The notes under the pieces: generated by a model
The model's input: the letters and a program-made list of their open reading frames with translations, nothing else
Database searches by the model: none
What the model was told of the DNA's origin: nothing
Made by a program: the position numbers and the translations under genes
In this document: in pieces, positions 15,888 through 23,958 of the stretch
Numbering within the stretch: the stretch's first letter is position 1
How the letters are laid out: each line of letters begins with the position of its first letter
Assembly (NCBI GenBank): GCA_030641525.1
Contig: DAOWHH010000007.1
Span: forward strand, 1 to 35,887
Origin: a bacterium
GTDB lineage: Bacteria; Patescibacteriota; Minisyncoccia; Phycocordibacterales; UBA12079
DNA: 35,887 nt
Direction of reading: 5' to 3'

Positions 15888-17804
15888 TTATTTAAAAGTT
15901 TTTAAGAATTGCAGGGTCTTTTTTTGTTCATCTAGGGCTTTTTGGGCTGATTTTTCTTGTCTCTCTAATATTTTCTCAAAAATTTTAAAATTATTTATTA
16001 TTTTAAGTTTTTTAATACTCATTCTGGCTTTTTGGCTATGTTTAAGAACATCATTACATAATTTAATAATAGTTTTATTCCAAAAAATACTTTGTAATTG
16101 TTCCAAATCTCTTTCAATATCTAATTCTTTATTTTTAGTCCATTTTTTCAAAACCAAAGCACAAGCTGGGCTAATATGTTGATTTTTCAAATCAATTTCC
16201 CAATCATGAGCATCATCATTTAGTTGTTTGGTTATAATATAATTTTCAAAAAATTTAATAGTGTTTTTTATTTCTAACGATGATTCTTTGTATCCAAGAG
16301 AAAATAGGATTGCAGTTGGACCTAAAGCATGACCCATTGATCTATCAGCTAATCTTTTATAATTAGAATAATCAGGAATATTTTTTAAATCAATTCCTCT
16401 ACAATTAGTAGTTTCCCAAGTATTAGCAGAATCAATTTCATTCATAGTCTTTTTGAAAAAATCAAAAAAACCTGTTTCATAAGGGAGAATTTTTTCAAAT
16501 ATTAAAGTTAATTCTCTTAAACATACATTAGCAATAGAAAGTTTTTTGGGATTACCCTCTTCATCCAGAAAATCATCATAAATAGTGTAAGCGATCCAAC
16601 CTAATAAATTAGCTAAACCAAGATTTATTATCATTTCGTCAGATAGTTTTTTAGCAAACTCTTTTTTAAGAGATGATTTAAAAAAATAAGGAAGAAGTAT
16701 TATTTCAAAACGACTTTTATGTTTATTTATTTTTTCTAAAGATTTCAAAGTTTGATTTTTTAAATCATCATCTAATTTTGAAAAAATATTTTTAGTTTTC
16801 TTTATTATTTTATTATAAATTTGTTTTTGATCGTTAGTTTTTTTGTTTTCTATCTTTGTCTTTTTGATTTCTAGTACTTTTTTATATTTATTCATAGCTT
16901 CCAAACAAAATGCTGTTGTTAGGGTGGGGGAACCAGCATAATATGTTTTTTTATTTATAACAGGATCAATACAAAAAGCATAAGCTTTCCATTTTCCATT
17001 TTCATTATTTTTATTTAAATAATTAATTGCTTTATCAACCTTCTTAGGTGATTCTCCTAAATTAAGTAGAGCTGAGACAGCTAAAGCTGTATTTAATGGA
17101 TTATTCCAAGAGCCATTTTTATTTTGTTTTTTAAAAAGATATTTTTTTATTTTTTCTACTTTTTTACCCTTATAATATCGAGATATAAAATAGATAGCAG
17201 TATAAGGGGTTGGATAATAAGGAGTTATGTATTCTTCTTTATCTATTTTTGATTCAATAAATTTATTGAGTTTTGGTAAAGAAATTTCTTGAAGTAATAA
17301 AAAATAGGCAATATTACTATTTACAACCAAATCTACATCTTTCCAAATTTCCTCAGTATCGGATGGAACAATCCAAGTTTTATAAGGACCCCCTTCTTGT
17401 TTTTCTGTAAAGGTTAGGATATTTATAATATTAGCTAATACCTCTCCGTCAAATATTTCTGGTTTATTTAAAAATAATGTAGAAATTGCACAAAAAGTAT
17501 CATCTAAATCGTCGGGATATGGAAGTTTTTTTGATTCTTCTGAATTACGAACCCAATAATTAAAAGACCACACATCACTTTTTTGTGTTAATAAAAATTT
17601 TATTCCTTTAGATATAATCTTTTTACTTTTTAAGTCATCTAATTCACTCAAAGACGAAAGGATAAGAGAGGTAGGAAATACCGAATGATATTTTCTAGTA
17701 TTTTTAAAATTATTAATAGATGGTGAAGATAAACTTAAAAAACTACCGTTTTTTTCTTGGTTTTTTAATAGAAAATCTATACTTTGTTCTTTATTAAATT
17801 TCAT
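15888..17804 (-). CDS. Putative bifunctional class II/class I terpene synthase-like protein
   Basis: 638 aa, two parts. Residues 1-310 look like an alpha/alpha-barrel of the squalene-hopene cyclase/prenyltransferase fold. QW-like repeats are FLLKNQEKNGSF (11-22), YLFKKQNKNGSW (222-233) and YLNKNNENGKW (262-272), and DLDDT at 99-103 matches the DxDD(T) proton-donor motif of class II cyclases. Residues about 330-638 are all-helical with IYDDFLDEEG (Asp410, Asp411, Asp414), a DDxxD motif of class I isoprenoid synthases, and a second acidic cluster QLNDDAHDWEID (527-538). Together they suggest protonation-initiated cyclisation plus diphosphate-dependent chemistry on a prenyl diphosphate. No signal peptide or TM. 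It starts 22 bases after the histidine kinase stop, so it is probably in one operon with it. The fold is well supported by motifs; substrate and activity are unknown. Confidence 0.75.
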   Translation of the reverse strand: MKFNKEQSIDFLLKNQEKNGSFLSLSSPSINNFKNTRKYHSVFPTSLILSSLSELDDLKSKKIISKGIKFLLTQKSDVWSFNYWVRNSEESKKLPYPDDLDDTFCAISTLFLNKPEIFDGEVLANIINILTFTEKQEGGPYKTWIVPSDTEEIWKDVDLVVNSNIAYFLLLQEISLPKLNKFIESKIDKEEYITPYYPTPYTAIYFISRYYKGKKVEKIKKYLFKKQNKNGSWNNPLNTALAVSALLNLGESPKKVDKAINYLNKNNENGKWKAYAFCIDPVINKKTYYAGSPTLTTAFCLEAMNKYKKVLEIKKTKIENKKTNDQKQIYNKIIKKTKNIFSKLDDDLKNQTLKSLEKINKHKSRFEIILLPYFFKSSLKKEFAKKLSDEMIINLGLANLLGWIAYTIYDDFLDEEGNPKKLSIANVCLRELTLIFEKILPYETGFFDFFKKTMNEIDSANTWETTNCRGIDLKNIPDYSNYKRLADRSMGHALGPTAILFSLGYKESSLEIKNTIKFFENYIITKQLNDDAHDWEIDLKNQHISPACALVLKKWTKNKELDIERDLEQLQSIFWNKTIIKLCNDVLKHSQKARMSIKKLKIINNFKIFEKILERQEKSAQKALDEQKKTLQFLKTFK

Positions 17805-17826
17805 AATGATTTTTTCCTACCTTTAA

Positions 17827-19290
17827 TTAACTTCTTACCGGTATTTCAATCATAAATATTGTCCCTTTTCCCTCTTTCGTTCTTAATTTAATTTTTCCAT
17901 TAAAATCTTTTTCAACCACATCTTTACAAATAGATAACCCAAGTCCAGTTCCATCTATACCTTTTGTTGTGAATAAAGGTTCAAAGATTTTATTAATATA
18001 TTTCTTTTTGATCCCACAACCCCAATCTTTAATTGTAATTGTGATAATATTTCTTTTTTGTGAAAGAGAAACTTCCACTTGTTTTTTATTTTTTTTGGTC
18101 TCTTTCTTTATTGCTTTACAAGCATCTATAGAATTAGCAACTAAATCACTTATTATTCTATAAAATTTGATAGGATTTCCTTTTGTTCTAATTAAAATAT
18201 TAGGAGGATTAAAAATAAGTCTAATATTATCTTTTCTAGTTTTATACGAAAGGGTCTCTAATGCTAATGTAATTTCATCAGCTAAAGAAAAAGTAATTTT
18301 AATTTTCTGATTTTGTATTTGTTTTCTGGCAACGTCAGTAAATCTTTTCATCTCCTCAATATTATTTGCTACTTTTTCTATAGCCTTGTAATCTTCTCCA
18401 ATTTTCTCATACTTTTTTTGAAGTTTTTCTATATTAAGAGTCATTGCTGTTAAAGGGTTGACTAAATCATGAAAAATTCCAGATGCCATTCTTCCAAATT
18501 CTGCGAATCTATAAAGTTGTATAGCTTTTTCAGTCTGTGTTTCTTTAAGCCTATTAGTTCTTTCAGTAATTTTTATTTCTAAAGAATCTTTTTCAGCTCT
18601 TAAATTAACTTCTGATTTTCTAGCTCTATTTAAAGATTTTCTAATTTCTCTATTAGATAACCAAGAGACAATAAATATAATAATAAGTATTATTGAAAAG
18701 ATAATCGGATCTTCTTTTTTAATTACTAATTCATTTTTCCAATATGTATGGGCTGTATAAATACCTTTTGTTTGTAAGTACCCAAAAAATATTAATATAA
18801 AACTAATTAATAATGTCATTAAAAAAGAAAACCGATAATTTATTAATATTCCAGTAATAATTATAACCAAGACAAATGACAATAATATTTGGGGTTGTCC
18901 TACTCCAAAATAATACACACCGTGAGATATAGCTAAAAAATATATAATAACTAAATTATATGATGCTAGATTAATATGACTTTTATAAGAAAATATAAAG
19001 AGTGAAATGAATATGGACAATATTATTAATATATAATATGGTGAAATACCATTATATAGATTACCTAATCTAACATAATTGTAAGCTGTTGTAATAAATA
19101 CTACAAAAATTAAAATAATTGAAGTAAAAAGAAGAATATTAAGAATAAATTCTTGACGTTGAATATCCTCTTTTTTAGACTTAGGTTTAATTAATTTTTC
19201 AAATAAAAAATAGGCATATCTTTTTAAAGAAAAACCTTTTTCTGTAATTTTTGAAATGCCCATTTTCATTTTTATTCTAACTCCATACAA
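17827..19290 (-). CDS. Sensor histidine kinase with six-TM N-terminal domain
   Basis: 487 aa. Six hydrophobic segments at about 48-69, 83-101, 108-126, 133-150, 155-171 and 195-211 form a membrane sensor with little extracytoplasmic sequence. A coiled coil follows (about 215-258). The HisKA H-box is GIFHDLVNPL with phospho-acceptor His274. The HATPase domain has the N-box SDLVANSIDACKA (Asn386), DWGCGI (422-427), an F-box-like IFEPLFTTK and GTGLGL (447-452). The start at 19290 has no Shine-Dalgarno; Met8 (19269) has GGAG 11 bases upstream and may be the real start. It pairs with the response regulator upstream. The signal is unknown; the membrane-embedded sensor suits a lipid or membrane-state cue, which is inference. 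Confidence 0.9.
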   Translation of the reverse strand: MYGVRIKMKMGISKITEKGFSLKRYAYFLFEKLIKPKSKKEDIQRQEFILNILLFTSIILIFVVFITTAYNYVRLGNLYNGISPYYILIILSIFISLFIFSYKSHINLASYNLVIIYFLAISHGVYYFGVGQPQILLSFVLVIIITGILINYRFSFLMTLLISFILIFFGYLQTKGIYTAHTYWKNELVIKKEDPIIFSIILIIIFIVSWLSNREIRKSLNRARKSEVNLRAEKDSLEIKITERTNRLKETQTEKAIQLYRFAEFGRMASGIFHDLVNPLTAMTLNIEKLQKKYEKIGEDYKAIEKVANNIEEMKRFTDVARKQIQNQKIKITFSLADEITLALETLSYKTRKDNIRLIFNPPNILIRTKGNPIKFYRIISDLVANSIDACKAIKKETKKNKKQVEVSLSQKRNIITITIKDWGCGIKKKYINKIFEPLFTTKGIDGTGLGLSICKDVVEKDFNGKIKLRTKEGKGTIFMIEIPVRS

Positions 19291-19548
19291 GGGTTGTTTC
19301 CATAATGATCACAACAAAAGCTGAAATAGCCATTGTATCTCTTATTACTTTATTAATAAAAACCTTTTTCAGTAGTTTCTTTGTATTTTTATATCAAATT
19401 AGTCTCTTTCTAAGAGACAATATAAGAAGCAGTTTTTCTTTTTATCATATCAAAATAATCTTTTTCATTTACTGTAATTTTATTATCTCATATCCATTTC
19501 ATTTCTAGATATTAACCCTTAGTGATAATTAAAAACATCTCGTTTATT

Positions 19549-20220
19549 TTAAAATTCATCAATTTTGTAACCCCTTCCTGAAACAGTCTTAATTAATTTT
19601 CTTTTTGATGTATTATATATTTTTTTTCTCAAATTCATTATATGAGCTTCAATAGTATTTGAGAAAGGATCAATACTCAAATCCCAAACATGTTCCATAA
19701 TCATTCCTCTAGATAAAACCTTCCCTTTATTTCTTGCCAAATATTCTAATAACATAAATTCTTTTTTTGTAAGATCTATTTTTTTATTTCGATATACAAC
19801 CAAATACTTATCCATATCTATAACAAAATCATTTAATAATATTATATTATTTTCTATATTTTTAGGACGACGTAATAAAGCTTTTATTCTAGCTAATAAT
19901 TCAATCAATAAAAACGGTTTGGTTAAATAATCATCAGCACCTAAATTAAGTAAATTAACTTTATCTTCAATCTCAGGCTTAATTGATAAAATTAATATAG
20001 GTGTATCTTTACCCGCTTCTCTTATTTCTTTACATACTATATCACCAGTTTTATTAGGTAACATAATATCTAATAATATTAAATCGTAATCATTAGTTCT
20101 AGCTAAATACGAACCTTTTTCTCCGTCATTAGCTATATCCACAGCGAAGCATTCTTCTTCTAGACTTGTTTTAAGAGAATCAATAATTTCTAAATTATCT
20201 TCTATAATTAATATACGCAT
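19549..20220 (-). CDS. OmpR/PhoB-family response regulator
   Basis: 223 aa. Receiver domain 1-115 with acidic pocket EDN (7-9), phospho-acceptor Asp51 in LILLDIMLP, Ser79 at the switch position and Lys101 in LTKPF. The winged-helix DNA-binding domain (about 125-223) has LTKKEFMLLEYLARNKGKVLSR and VSGRGYKI. It is a transcription factor activated by phosphorylation, presumably by the kinase 258 bases downstream. An extended -10 (TGCTACAAT) ends 7 bases before the ATG, suggesting a leaderless mRNA. It is the first gene of the RR-HK-cyclase set. Confidence 0.94.
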   Translation of the reverse strand: MRILIIEDNLEIIDSLKTSLEEECFAVDIANDGEKGSYLARTNDYDLILLDIMLPNKTGDIVCKEIREAGKDTPILILSIKPEIEDKVNLLNLGADDYLTKPFLLIELLARIKALLRRPKNIENNIILLNDFVIDMDKYLVVYRNKKIDLTKKEFMLLEYLARNKGKVLSRGMIMEHVWDLSIDPFSNTIEAHIMNLRKKIYNTSKRKLIKTVSGRGYKIDEF

Positions 20221-20227
20221 TATATTT

Positions 20228-20236
20228 ATTGTAGCA
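20228..20236 (-). promoter_or_regulatory. Extended -10 promoter of the response-regulator gene
   Basis: Minus strand TGCTACAAT (20236-20228), 7 bases before the ATG at 20220. No good -35 is seen. The gap 20237-20428 holds nothing else clear except one DnaA-box-like 9-mer TTATCCACT at 20368-20376. Confidence 0.5.
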
Positions 20237-20428
20237 TCTTTAGTATTAGAAGAGGAAATTTATTTTTTAATAACACAATAAAATTAAAAAAGATTTAATT
20301 TATCTCCAAGATAATTATAAAATAATTCGGAAAAAGTAGATATTTCTATTAAATAGACAGATTAGTGTTATCCACTGATTTTATTTTTTCTTTATCTATT
20401 CTTTATAAGAAATTTATAGTAATTATTC

Positions 20429-20434
20429 TATAAT
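20429..20434 (+). promoter_or_regulatory. -10 box upstream of the hairpin RNA/Com-like gene
   Basis: Perfect TATAAT; the start would fall near 20441, 20 bases before the hairpin. No clear -35. A second TATACT at 20560-20565 could serve the small gene alone. Confidence 0.45.
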
Positions 20435-20460
20435 TAGAGGTAGAAAGTTACAAATAAATT

Positions 20461-20546
20461 TTCTTTATTTGTATCGGGCTGGAGTTGCGTTATTTTTTAT
20501 AGCGATATAAGAAATGAATGGATTCTGGCTCGATATAAATAAAGAA
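20461..20546 (+). ncRNA. Strong RNA hairpin, leader element or small RNA of unknown family
   Basis: Positions 20461-20486 pair with 20521-20546 in a continuous 26-bp helix with no mismatch and six G·U pairs. Those wobbles would be A·C mismatches on the other strand, so selection appears to act on a plus-strand RNA. A second small hairpin lies inside (20488-20493 with 20499-20504, loop TTTTT, one G·U). It lies between a TATAAT box and a Com-like zinc-finger gene starting 34 bases later, so it may be a 5' leader control element or an independent small RNA. I do not recognise an Rfam family; it lacks the conserved SRP RNA loop sequences. Confidence 0.65.
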
Positions 20547-20580
20547 TAACGATATTAATTATACTAGTTTTGAATTACCT

Positions 20581-20727
20581 ATGAGTAAATTTCTAGAAGA
20601 ATACCGATGTAAATATTGTCATAAATTATTTTTTAAAGCTTATCTTAAATCTTGTGTTATTGAAGTTAAGTGTAAACATTGTAAAAACTTCAGTACAATA
20701 AATATGTCAATCAATAAGGTTTTTTAA
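20581..20727 (+). CDS. Com-like small zinc-finger protein
   Basis: 48 aa beginning MSKFLEEYRCKYCHKLFFKA. Four cysteines are arranged C10-x2-C13-x17-C31-x2-C34. The surrounding pattern (YRCKYCHKLFFKA...VIEVKCKHCKNF) matches the Com family, whose phage Mu member binds mom mRNA and activates its translation. A zinc-ribbon fold is likely. It is preceded by a strong RNA hairpin, making an RNA-related role plausible but unproven. It lies alone between the response regulator and ruvB, on the opposite strand to both. Confidence 0.75.
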   Translation: MSKFLEEYRCKYCHKLFFKAYLKSCVIEVKCKHCKNFSTINMSINKVF

Positions 20728-20777
20728 TAGCTGATAAAGATTATTATAATAATATATATTATAAATATTAATTTTTG

Positions 20778-20816
20778 AAATAAATTATAATCAAAGTAAT
20801 TTATTATAATTTATTT
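20778..20816. terminator. AT-only inverted repeat at the ruvB 3' end
   Basis: A perfect 14-bp stem (20778-20791 with 20803-20816), all A/T, overlapping the ruvB stop. It could separate the convergent Com-like and ruvB transcripts, but A/T-only stems are weak terminators. Confidence 0.35.
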
Positions 20817-21804
20817 TAAGGTGTTGATATCCTTTCTCTGTCACAACTCTACCACGAGGGGTTCTTTCTATTAAACCTAATTGGATTAAGTATGGTTCGT
20901 TTACCTCTTCAAGAGTCGGAGCTTCTTCAGAAAGAGCCATTGCAATAGTTCCTAAACCAACAGGTCCTCCCTTAAATTTTTCTATTATATTTTCAAGTAT
21001 CTGTCTATCTAATTGTGATAAACCTATATCATCTATTCCGAGCATTGTTAAAGTTTTATTAACTGTATTCTCATTCAAATTTTTTTTACTAACCTGAGCA
21101 AAATCGCGGCATCTTCTTAAAAGAAAATTAGCTGTTCTTGGTGTGAAACGACTTCTTTTAGCAATTTCTAGAGCAACTTCATCTTTTATTTCTATATCTA
21201 AAATACTAGCCGATCTTTTAATAATATCTTTTATTTCCTCATTAGAGTAAAATTCTAATCTAAATACTCCACCAGAAAAACGAGAACGAAGTGGGGCAGA
21301 CAACATAGATATTCTAGTAGTGGCTGCTATTAATGTGAAAGGAGGTAATTCTAATTGAATAGTTCTAGCAGATGGGCCTTTCCCTATAATGATATCTAAA
21401 GTGCCAGATTCCATAGCAGGGTACAAAATTTCTTCTATATTTTTATTTAAACGATGGATTTCGTCTATAAATAGGATATCTCCTGGAGATAAATTTGTTA
21501 AAATGGATGCTAAATCACCTACTTTTTCAATAGCGGGACCAGAGGTTATTTTTATTTGATGACCAGTTTCTTTTGAAATTAAATAGGCAAGAGTTGTTTT
21601 CCCGAGTCCTGGGGAGCCATAAAATAAAATATGTTCAGGTTGATGACCTCTTTCTTTGGCTGCTTCTAATAAAACAAATACATTATTTTTGATATTTTCT
21701 TGCCCAATATACTCATTCCATGTATTAGGGCGAAGAGTTTGGTCTAAAAAAAGCTCTTTTTTATCGTTTTTTTTTCTAATTTCAGTTTTTTTAATAGAAT
21801 CCAT
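20791..21804 (-). CDS. ruvB: Holliday junction branch migration helicase RuvB
   Basis: 337 aa, normal length. AAA+ core with LRPNTWNEYIGQENIK at the N-terminus, Walker A at 63-71 (GSPGLGKTT), Walker B at 112-115 (FIDE in DILFIDEIHRLN), and sensor/arginine-finger region APLRSRFSGGVFRLEFY. The C-terminal winged helix ends RTPRGRVVTEKGYQHL. It is the hexameric motor that migrates Holliday junctions with RuvA; ruvC is at 14748. The stop overlaps an AT hairpin, and upstream (21805-22193) lies a structured RNA on the opposite strand. Confidence 0.97.
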   Translation of the reverse strand: MDSIKKTEIRKKNDKKELFLDQTLRPNTWNEYIGQENIKNNVFVLLEAAKERGHQPEHILFYGSPGLGKTTLAYLISKETGHQIKITSGPAIEKVGDLASILTNLSPGDILFIDEIHRLNKNIEEILYPAMESGTLDIIIGKGPSARTIQLELPPFTLIAATTRISMLSAPLRSRFSGGVFRLEFYSNEEIKDIIKRSASILDIEIKDEVALEIAKRSRFTPRTANFLLRRCRDFAQVSKKNLNENTVNKTLTMLGIDDIGLSQLDRQILENIIEKFKGGPVGLGTIAMALSEEAPTLEEVNEPYLIQLGLIERTPRGRVVTEKGYQHLKINYNKLL

Positions 21805-21849
21805 ATTTCTTTGGTTTATATAGTTTTTTGTGTATGGAATAGAAAATGC

Positions 21850-21878
21850 TTGACACTAATTATTATTTATGTTAATCT
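21850..21878 (+). promoter_or_regulatory. Predicted promoter of the structured RNA
   Basis: Perfect -35 TTGACA (21850-21855), 17-base spacer, -10 TAATCT (21873-21878) preceded by TGT (extended -10). The start would be near 21885. There is no plus-strand ORF downstream of it before pilB in antisense. Confidence 0.6.
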
Positions 21879-21884
21879 TAGATA

Positions 21885-22165
21885 AGATTATTTTATCCCG
21901 TGTTAAAGATTGCGGTCATATACAGGATATAAAATGTTTAATTATAGAAAGTTGAACTAATGTTTGTAAAAAATTAATTCAGCAAATCCTGACGATCGCG
22001 ACTTATCTCTAACAGGGTTTTAATTAAAGACACAATTCTCTAAGTAATATATAAATATTTCTCAAGGTTCTTTCAGTTATTGATTTTTAATCAATTTACT
22101 TAAATTTCCCTTAGACAAATGTTTTTCAAATTGTTTTACTTAGAGAATTGTGTTTTTAATTTTGT
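21885..22165 (+). ncRNA. Large structured RNA of unknown family (two hairpin domains)
   Basis: Domain 1 pairs 21897-21910 with 22005-22017, 21911-21917 with 21994-22000 and 21923-21928 with 21986-21991, with an apical stem 21951-21960/21974-21983; it includes G·U pairs valid only on the plus strand. Domain 2 is closed by an 18-bp perfect helix (22030-22047 with 22136-22153), extendable to about 26 bp with one G·U, and has an inner 7-bp hairpin near 22079-22095. It ends in TTTTTAATTTT. This fills the 389-base gap between ruvB and pilB, both on the other strand. A 6S-like architecture is conceivable for a long closed helix, but no family motif is recognised. Domain 2 alone could instead be a MITE-like palindrome. 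Confidence 0.55.
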
Positions 22166-22193
22166 ATCTCTTATTTCTATCTAAACATAAATT

Positions 22194-23870
22194 TTATTCT
22201 AAATCAATAACCCTTTTTATTTCTTCAAGTGTTGTTAATCCGTTCAAAACTTTTATTATTCCATCCTGAGATAAAGAAAGTATTCCTTGTTTCTTAAATA
22301 TTTCTTTTATAGCAGATTTATCTGGATTTTGTTCTAATATTCTATATGTTTCCACATCAACTATAATTGCTTCAAATATTCCTATTCTTCCTTTATAACC
22401 AGTGTTATTACATTTAAGACAACCAACTGGTGTATACATTTTTTCTGTATTATTTGTGTATTTACCGACATCATTGATTTCATTAATAATAAGGTCAATT
22501 ATTTTTTTATTTTCACCATCTATTATTACCTCTTTTTTACATTGGTCACATGGTTTCCTAACTAATCTTTGAGCAAGGACTATATTAACAGCATTACTAA
22601 TAATATTAGGTCTTATTCCTAAATCAATTAAACGATAAAAAGTACCTACTGCATCTTGTGTGTGAAGAGTAGAAAAAACTAAATGTCCTGTTAATGCAGA
22701 GTTAATAGCTATTTTAGCTGTTTCATTATCTCTAATTTCACCTACCATCATTACATCAGGATCTTGCCTCAAAGATGATCTTAATCCTTCTAAAAATGTA
22801 TAACCTTTTTTTACATCAACTTGAGTTTGAACTATTCCTGGTAAGTGATATTCAATTGGGTTTTCTATGGTAATAATTTTTATTTCTGGAGTGTGAATTT
22901 TTCTCAAAAAAGCATATAAACTCGTGGTTTTTCCTGAACCTGTTGGCCCAGTATTTAAAAGCATTCCATTTGGTCTTTTTATTTCTCTCATTACTATTTT
23001 TAAAAGATTTTTTTCAATACCTAAATCTTCCATTGGAACAGAAATAGTGTCTGGATTTAAAACCCTAAGAACTATTGATTCACCATAAGCATCAGGTAGA
23101 ACAGATGTTCTAATTTCAATATTTTTATTTTCTAATTTAATACTGAAACGACCGTCTTGTGGTTTTTTTATTATATTTAATTTTAATCCTGAAATTAATT
23201 TAATTCTAGATAATAATAATTTATATAATTTATGATCAAACTTAGTTATAATAGTTAACACACCGTCTAATCTAAACCTTAATGTTATTTCTTCTTCCTC
23301 TGGTTCTATATGGATATCAGAAACTTCAATAGCGAGTGCACTAGCAAGAATTGCTTCTAAAAAACGAGAAATAAGATGAGGTTGTTTTGATAATAATATT
23401 TCTTGTAAGGTGTCATTAACATTATTTAAATTCTTTATTTGATTTGAGATTATTTTTATGTTTTCGCTGGAAATATCTATTATACCTGCAGTTGTCTTTG
23501 TAGCATAAGATACTTCCTCATATTTTTTCCATGCTTTCTCTATACTTTGATGGGAAACCATATAAACAGTTATTTTATAACCTTGTTTTTCTAATTTTTT
23601 TAAATATTCACTCGTTTCTTCTTTTTGTGGGGATATAACTGCTATTTTAATTTTATTACCAACTTTAGCAAAAACAGCAATTTTAAATTCCCTAGATACT
23701 TTTTCAGGAATTAAACGCAAAGCATCAGCTCCAATAGGAATAGTGGTTAAGTTTATATAATGAACACCATGTTTTACTGATAAAATTCTAGCCAAATCTT
23801 CTTCTTCTTTTTGACGAATCTTTTTTAATTCAATTTCACTTGTTCTTTGTTGGTTGTTAAATTTAAACAT
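22194..23870 (-). CDS. pilB: PilB/GspE-type secretion/pilus assembly ATPase
   Basis: 558 aa. N-terminal MshEN/GspE-N domain (about 25-120, LSVKHGVHYINLTTIPI, IPEKVSREFKIAVFAK). ATPase domain with Walker A 308-316 (GPTGSGKTT), Asp box around 335-341, Walker B LRQDPDVMMVGEIRD (368-381), and His box GHLVFSTLHTQDA. A zinc site is formed by Cys441, Cys444, Cys484 and Cys487. It powers extension of type IV pili or pseudopili. No other pilus gene is in the window, so partners must be elsewhere. It lies alone on the minus strand, upstream of divergent tsaE. Confidence 0.94.
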   Translation of the reverse strand: MFKFNNQQRTSEIELKKIRQKEEEDLARILSVKHGVHYINLTTIPIGADALRLIPEKVSREFKIAVFAKVGNKIKIAVISPQKEETSEYLKKLEKQGYKITVYMVSHQSIEKAWKKYEEVSYATKTTAGIIDISSENIKIISNQIKNLNNVNDTLQEILLSKQPHLISRFLEAILASALAIEVSDIHIEPEEEEITLRFRLDGVLTIITKFDHKLYKLLLSRIKLISGLKLNIIKKPQDGRFSIKLENKNIEIRTSVLPDAYGESIVLRVLNPDTISVPMEDLGIEKNLLKIVMREIKRPNGMLLNTGPTGSGKTTSLYAFLRKIHTPEIKIITIENPIEYHLPGIVQTQVDVKKGYTFLEGLRSSLRQDPDVMMVGEIRDNETAKIAINSALTGHLVFSTLHTQDAVGTFYRLIDLGIRPNIISNAVNIVLAQRLVRKPCDQCKKEVIIDGENKKIIDLIINEINDVGKYTNNTEKMYTPVGCLKCNNTGYKGRIGIFEAIIVDVETYRILEQNPDKSAIKEIFKKQGILSLSQDGIIKVLNGLTTLEEIKRVIDLE

Positions 23871-23946
23871 ATCTTTATTAAAATAATATCTTTTTTTTAT
23901 ATATTATTCAATCACATTTCGTAATTTAAAGTAAATAGATATATGA

Positions 23947-23952
23947 TATTAT
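23947..23952 (+). promoter_or_regulatory. -10 box of tsaE
   Basis: TATTAT ends 6 bases before the tsaE ATG at 23959, predicting a leaderless start. The -35 is weak. Confidence 0.4.
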
Positions 23953-23958
23953 ATCAAT

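Noticed and set aside
19305-19508. Plus-strand 67-codon ORF between the kinase and regulator genes
   Set aside because: It is hydrophobic, low-complexity and lies opposite an operon; no motif, no RBS and no promoter. The gap itself (19291-19548) holds only a 7-bp hairpin at 19402-19418 and nothing I can call.
20368-20376. Lone DnaA-box-like 9-mer (TTATCCACT) upstream of the response regulator
   Set aside because: A single 9-mer with one difference is expected by chance in AT-rich DNA; the origin is clearly between dnaA and dnaN.
21885-22165. Identification of the structured RNA as 6S, SRP, RNase P or tmRNA
   Set aside because: No conserved core motif of any of these could be found by eye; only the long closed helix is 6S-like, which is not sufficient.
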